This document shows positions 14,596 through 16,486 of a DNA stretch of 16,486 nucleotides, one piece after another. Both the position numbers and the translations under genes were made by a program. The DNA lies in assembly GCA_023412215.1 (NCBI GenBank), contig JAEYNX010000017.1, forward strand, positions 1 to 16,486. Direction: 5' to 3'. The stretch's first letter is position 1. Every line of letters begins with the position of its first letter. The stretch is from Bacillota bacterium (lineage in GTDB: Bacteria > Bacillota > Clostridia > Oscillospirales > Ruminococcaceae). The notes under the pieces were generated by a model, which ran no database searches, had not been told where the DNA came from, and saw only the letters and a list, made by a program, of their open reading frames with translations.

Positions 14596-14691
14596 GCTTT
14601 ATATCAATAAAAGTCAATTCCTGAGGTGCGTTGCCCATTTAAGGGCCGCCATACGAGTTGATTGCAATAACAACCTTTAAGGGGTGCTAGC
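14596..14691 (+). promoter_or_regulatory. Folded 5' leader of the DinB-fold gene
   Basis: The leader can form a compound hairpin. TCAATTC (14614-14620) pairs with GAGTTGA (14655-14661); inside it GGTG (14625-14628) pairs with CGCC-type bases 14647-14650 and GCCC (14633-14636) with GGGC (14643-14646), leaving a 4-base bulge. Just before the start, ACCTTTAAGGGGT could fold on the ribosome site AAGGGG. This is suggestive of a regulatory leader; I could not match it to a known riboswitch or T-box. Confidence 0.4.
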
Positions 14692-15192
14692 ATGAGTACG
14701 CAACTGGTTGAGATCATCACCGAACAAACCCAAGTGCTGCTGCACAACATGAAGATCTGTCTGCACACCTGCCGCCTGGACGAGACCGTGTACCATATGC
14801 CGATCTGGAAGCATGTCTACCATGCGCTGCACTCGCTCGACTGCTGGTATATCAATCCCGCGCGTTTTGAGGAGCCGCCGTTTCACGAGCCGAACCTCAA
14901 CTCGCTGGATATTGCGAGCATCAAGGTGCTTTCGCGCAGGCAGCTTGAGCAGTATTTAAGCGACATCGGGCGCCGGATACTCGCCTACCTTCAAACCCTT
15001 ACCGACGAGCAGCTTGCCGAGCGGCCGGAGGGCTGCGAGTACACGCGCCTGACCCTCATCCTGGCGCAGTTCCGTCACCTGTACGCGCACCTCGGCATCA
15101 TCAACGGCTCCACCATCGAGGCAACCGGCAGGTGGCCGCGCGTCATCGCGCTCGACTCCGTGTTTTCGCCGGAGAACGAATACTTCGAATAG
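14692..15192 (+). CDS. DinB/YfiT-superfamily protein
   Basis: The 166-aa product fits the DinB fold, a four-helix bundle that usually binds a metal through three His and includes thiol-dependent transferases for bacillithiol or mycothiol. Histidines lie in the expected places: WKHVYHALHSLDCWY (H41, H44, H47) in the second helix and FRHLYAHLGIING (H129, H133) in the late helix, where the family has an HxxxH-type pair. The ATG at 14692 has AAGGGG 7 bases upstream. It is probably cotranscribed with the methyltransferase 117 bases downstream; both share a consensus promoter and a final terminator. Substrate unknown; many relatives are stress or detoxification genes. Confidence 0.78.
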   Translation: MSTQLVEIITEQTQVLLHNMKICLHTCRLDETVYHMPIWKHVYHALHSLDCWYINPARFEEPPFHEPNLNSLDIASIKVLSRRQLEQYLSDIGRRILAYLQTLTDEQLAERPEGCEYTRLTLILAQFRHLYAHLGIINGSTIEATGRWPRVIALDSVFSPENEYFE

Positions 15193-15274
15193 GTTTAAAT
15201 ACAACAGACGCCCTTGTGTGCGGCAGGCATTGTTACCCGCCGCAGGAGCAATGTGTAAACATCATTTTTATAAA

Positions 15275-15290
15275 CGGCAAGCCCTTGCCG
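15275..15290 (+). repeat. Small hairpin before the methyltransferase ribosome site
   Basis: CGGCAAGCCCTTGCCG forms a 6-bp stem with a GCCC loop, 5 bases upstream of TAGGAGG (15296-15302). It could mildly affect translation of the methyltransferase or mark an mRNA processing point. Confidence 0.4.
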
Positions 15291-15309
15291 ATGCTTAGGA
15301 GGTACCGAC

Positions 15310-16092
15310 ATGAGTGAACTGGACGAAAAACTGGCGAAATCCCTCACGGCGGAGGACACCGGCCTGCTCCCCTATCTGCCCTACCTGCTGCAGGATCTGT
15401 GGGAGATCGGCAGCTCCCCCGCCGATATGATCGCCCTTGTGAAGCGGCATATCCCGGCGCCCGACACCCTTCGGGTGCTCGACCTTGCGTGCGGCAAGGG
15501 CGCCGTGAGCGTGCAGATGGCCAAGGCGCTTGGCTGCCGCGTGAAAGGGGTAGACATCGTCCCCGAGTTTATCGGCTACGCGGCCCAAAAGGCAAAGGAG
15601 TACGGCGTGCAGGCGCTGTGCGACTTTAAAACGGGCGACGCAAACGCGGCGGTGAAAAACGAGCGCGGGTACGACATGGTGATCTGGGGCGCCGCGGGCG
15701 ACGTGCTGGGCGACCAGCACACCACTCTCACAAAGCTTTGCCACACCATCGGGCAGGGCGGGTATCTTCTGCTCGACGACGCCTACACGCGCGAGGGCGC
15801 AAGCGGTAAAACGCGGTACGATTACTACGATTACCCCACCTACGACCGCTGGCTTATGCTTTTTGCGGCGTGCGGGTTAACACTTATTGAGGCGCTGCCC
15901 GGGCGGGAGGAGGAGACGGCGGCGGTAAACGAGCGCAACACGGCAGCCATCATCGTGCGCGCCAACGAGCTGAAGGAGCGGCTGCCCGAAAAGCGGGCGA
16001 TGTTTGACGGCTATATCCAATGCCAGCAGGATGAGTGCGACGACCTCGCCGATACCCTTGTGGGGGTCACCTGGCTGCTGCGAAAGAGTTAG
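15310..16092 (+). CDS. Class I SAM-dependent methyltransferase
   Basis: The 260-aa cytoplasmic protein has a Rossmann-fold methyltransferase core. Motif I is VLDLACGKG (56-64), the acidic end of strand 2 is VDIVP with D82 contacting the SAM ribose, a motif near GDANAA (109-114) would hold the adenine, and YDMVIWGAAGDVLG (121-134) is motif IV-like. GQGGYLLLDDAY (148-159) resembles the motif VI strand region. The residues after about 160 are a substrate-specific cap of unknown target. The ATG start has TAGGAGG 7 bases upstream, a very strong ribosome site. It follows the DinB-fold gene in the same direction and is closed by a terminator. Substrate not predictable. Confidence 0.9.
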   Translation: MSELDEKLAKSLTAEDTGLLPYLPYLLQDLWEIGSSPADMIALVKRHIPAPDTLRVLDLACGKGAVSVQMAKALGCRVKGVDIVPEFIGYAAQKAKEYGVQALCDFKTGDANAAVKNERGYDMVIWGAAGDVLGDQHTTLTKLCHTIGQGGYLLLDDAYTREGASGKTRYDYYDYPTYDRWLMLFAACGLTLIEALPGREEETAAVNERNTAAIIVRANELKERLPEKRAMFDGYIQCQQDECDDLADTLVGVTWLLRKS

Positions 16093-16114
16093 CAACAGGG
16101 TGCCTGTTTGTATC

Positions 16115-16142
16115 AAACCCCCGGTCTTTTGACCGGGGGTTT
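16115..16142 (+). terminator. Rho-independent terminator after the methyltransferase gene
   Basis: A 12-bp perfect stem AAACCCCCGGTC/GACCGGGGGTTT with a TTTT loop lies 22 bases after the stop. The A-rich 5' edge and T-rich 3' edge could make it bidirectional. Confidence 0.88.
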
Positions 16143-16180
16143 AGGTTTGGCTGCACATCCTGTCTTTTCCTGCGCGCCGC

Positions 16181-16210
16181 TTGACACTTTGCCGCAAAAA
16201 AGCCTATACT
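16181..16210 (+). promoter_or_regulatory. Orphan consensus promoter
   Basis: TTGACA (16181-16186), 18 bases, TATACT (16205-16210). The -35 is a perfect consensus. No gene with a ribosome site follows in the window; a 25-codon frame from 16232 lacks one. The downstream sequence is the MITE-like element. Confidence 0.7.
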
Positions 16211-16250
16211 AATACCAATTCTTTTTAAAACATGAACGGTATTGGAATTA

Positions 16251-16486
16251 GGGGCTATCTGAAAACTCCAAAGTCTTGTCTATTTCAAAAGCGTGTCTTT
16301 ATAGTTTAGCTATACGTTCTTAGTATGAACTTCATGAAGACACGCTCTACACAAGGCATCTTCGGCATCAAAAATGCTCGGAATACATGCAGTATTCAGA
16401 CATACACAGTATGTCGGCGCTTCTTTGATTTGAATCTGCTCTCGCGTAGCGAAATATCCGGCGATTTTCCGTTTTCAGAAACGCCC
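16251..16486. mobile_element. MITE-like palindromic element, possibly cut by the window edge
   Basis: GGGGCTATCTGAAAAC (16251-16266) and the inverted copy of GTTTTCAGAAACGCCC (16471-16486) agree at 13 of 16 bases, as terminal inverted repeats would. Between them lie a perfect 10-bp repeat AGCGTGTCTT (16290-16299)/AAGACACGCT (16337-16346) enclosing two small hairpins (16300-16314, 16316-16330), then GAATAC-ATGCA-GTATTC (16381-16397) and GACATAC-ACA-GTATGTC (16399-16415). No open frame of useful length is present. A non-autonomous insertion of about 236 bases fits best. The target duplication cannot be checked because the window ends. Confidence 0.6.

Noticed and set aside
14390..14638. Minus-strand 82-codon frame
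   Set aside because: It has no ribosome site, crosses a consensus plus-strand promoter and shows no protein-like pattern.
16232..16309. 25-codon frame after the orphan promoter
   Set aside because: There is no ribosome site, and it runs from the flank into the MITE-like element.

Overview
The window looks like chromosome from a moderately GC-rich Firmicute, most likely a motile member of the Clostridia (Oscillospirales-like). The basis is strong purine-rich Shine-Dalgarno sites, near-consensus sigma-A promoters in AT-rich gaps, a Rex-type operator, and families common in that group. The assignment is inference; no 16S or other marker gene is present.

Layout, left to right. (1) 1-275: a minus-strand tRNA operon, Val(UAC)-Asp(GUC)-partial tRNA, behind a near-perfect promoter. 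(2) 330-6982: a minus-strand c-di-GMP/chemotaxis signalling cluster. In transcription order it holds a cytoplasmic PocR-GAF-PAS-GGDEF-EAL protein with all EAL catalytic residues, a 308-base structured intercistronic region, a membrane dCache-PAS-GGDEF protein whose C-terminus is an EAL domain stripped of every catalytic residue, and a stand-alone CheW. (3) 7155-7548: a monocistronic 78-aa membrane peptide with its own promoter and terminator. (4) 7760-13037: a glycolytic operon on the minus strand, pgk - membrane acyltransferase - tpiA - gpmI, with a promoter and Rex-like operator ahead of pgk, a terminator inside the operon after pgk, and a cluster of four small palindromes between tpiA and gpmI. 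(5) 13142-13786: a phosphoribosyltransferase-fold protein lacking the acidic PRPP-loop pair. (6) 13958-16142: plus-strand genes, namely a possible small secreted peptide, then a DinB-fold protein and a SAM methyltransferase that share a consensus promoter, a folded leader and a terminator. (7) 16181-16486: an orphan promoter followed by a palindrome-rich, MITE-like element bounded by imperfect inverted repeats, reaching the window edge.

How the genes work together. The signalling cluster joins a predicted cyclase (active GGDEF, dead EAL) to a dual GGDEF-EAL enzyme and a CheW adaptor, which suggests c-di-GMP turnover tied to motility control. The glycolytic genes carry triose phosphates to 2-phosphoglycerate (pgk, tpiA, gpmI) and are probably tuned to NADH/NAD+ by Rex. 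The acyltransferase is an unrelated passenger whose ribosome site abuts the pgk terminator.

The most notable points are the gapless active/dead EAL pair, the structured RNA between them, the Rex-like site on pgk, the palindrome cluster, the acyltransferase inside the glycolytic operon and the MITE-like element at the right edge. I found no CRISPR array, prophage, defence island or complete transposase.
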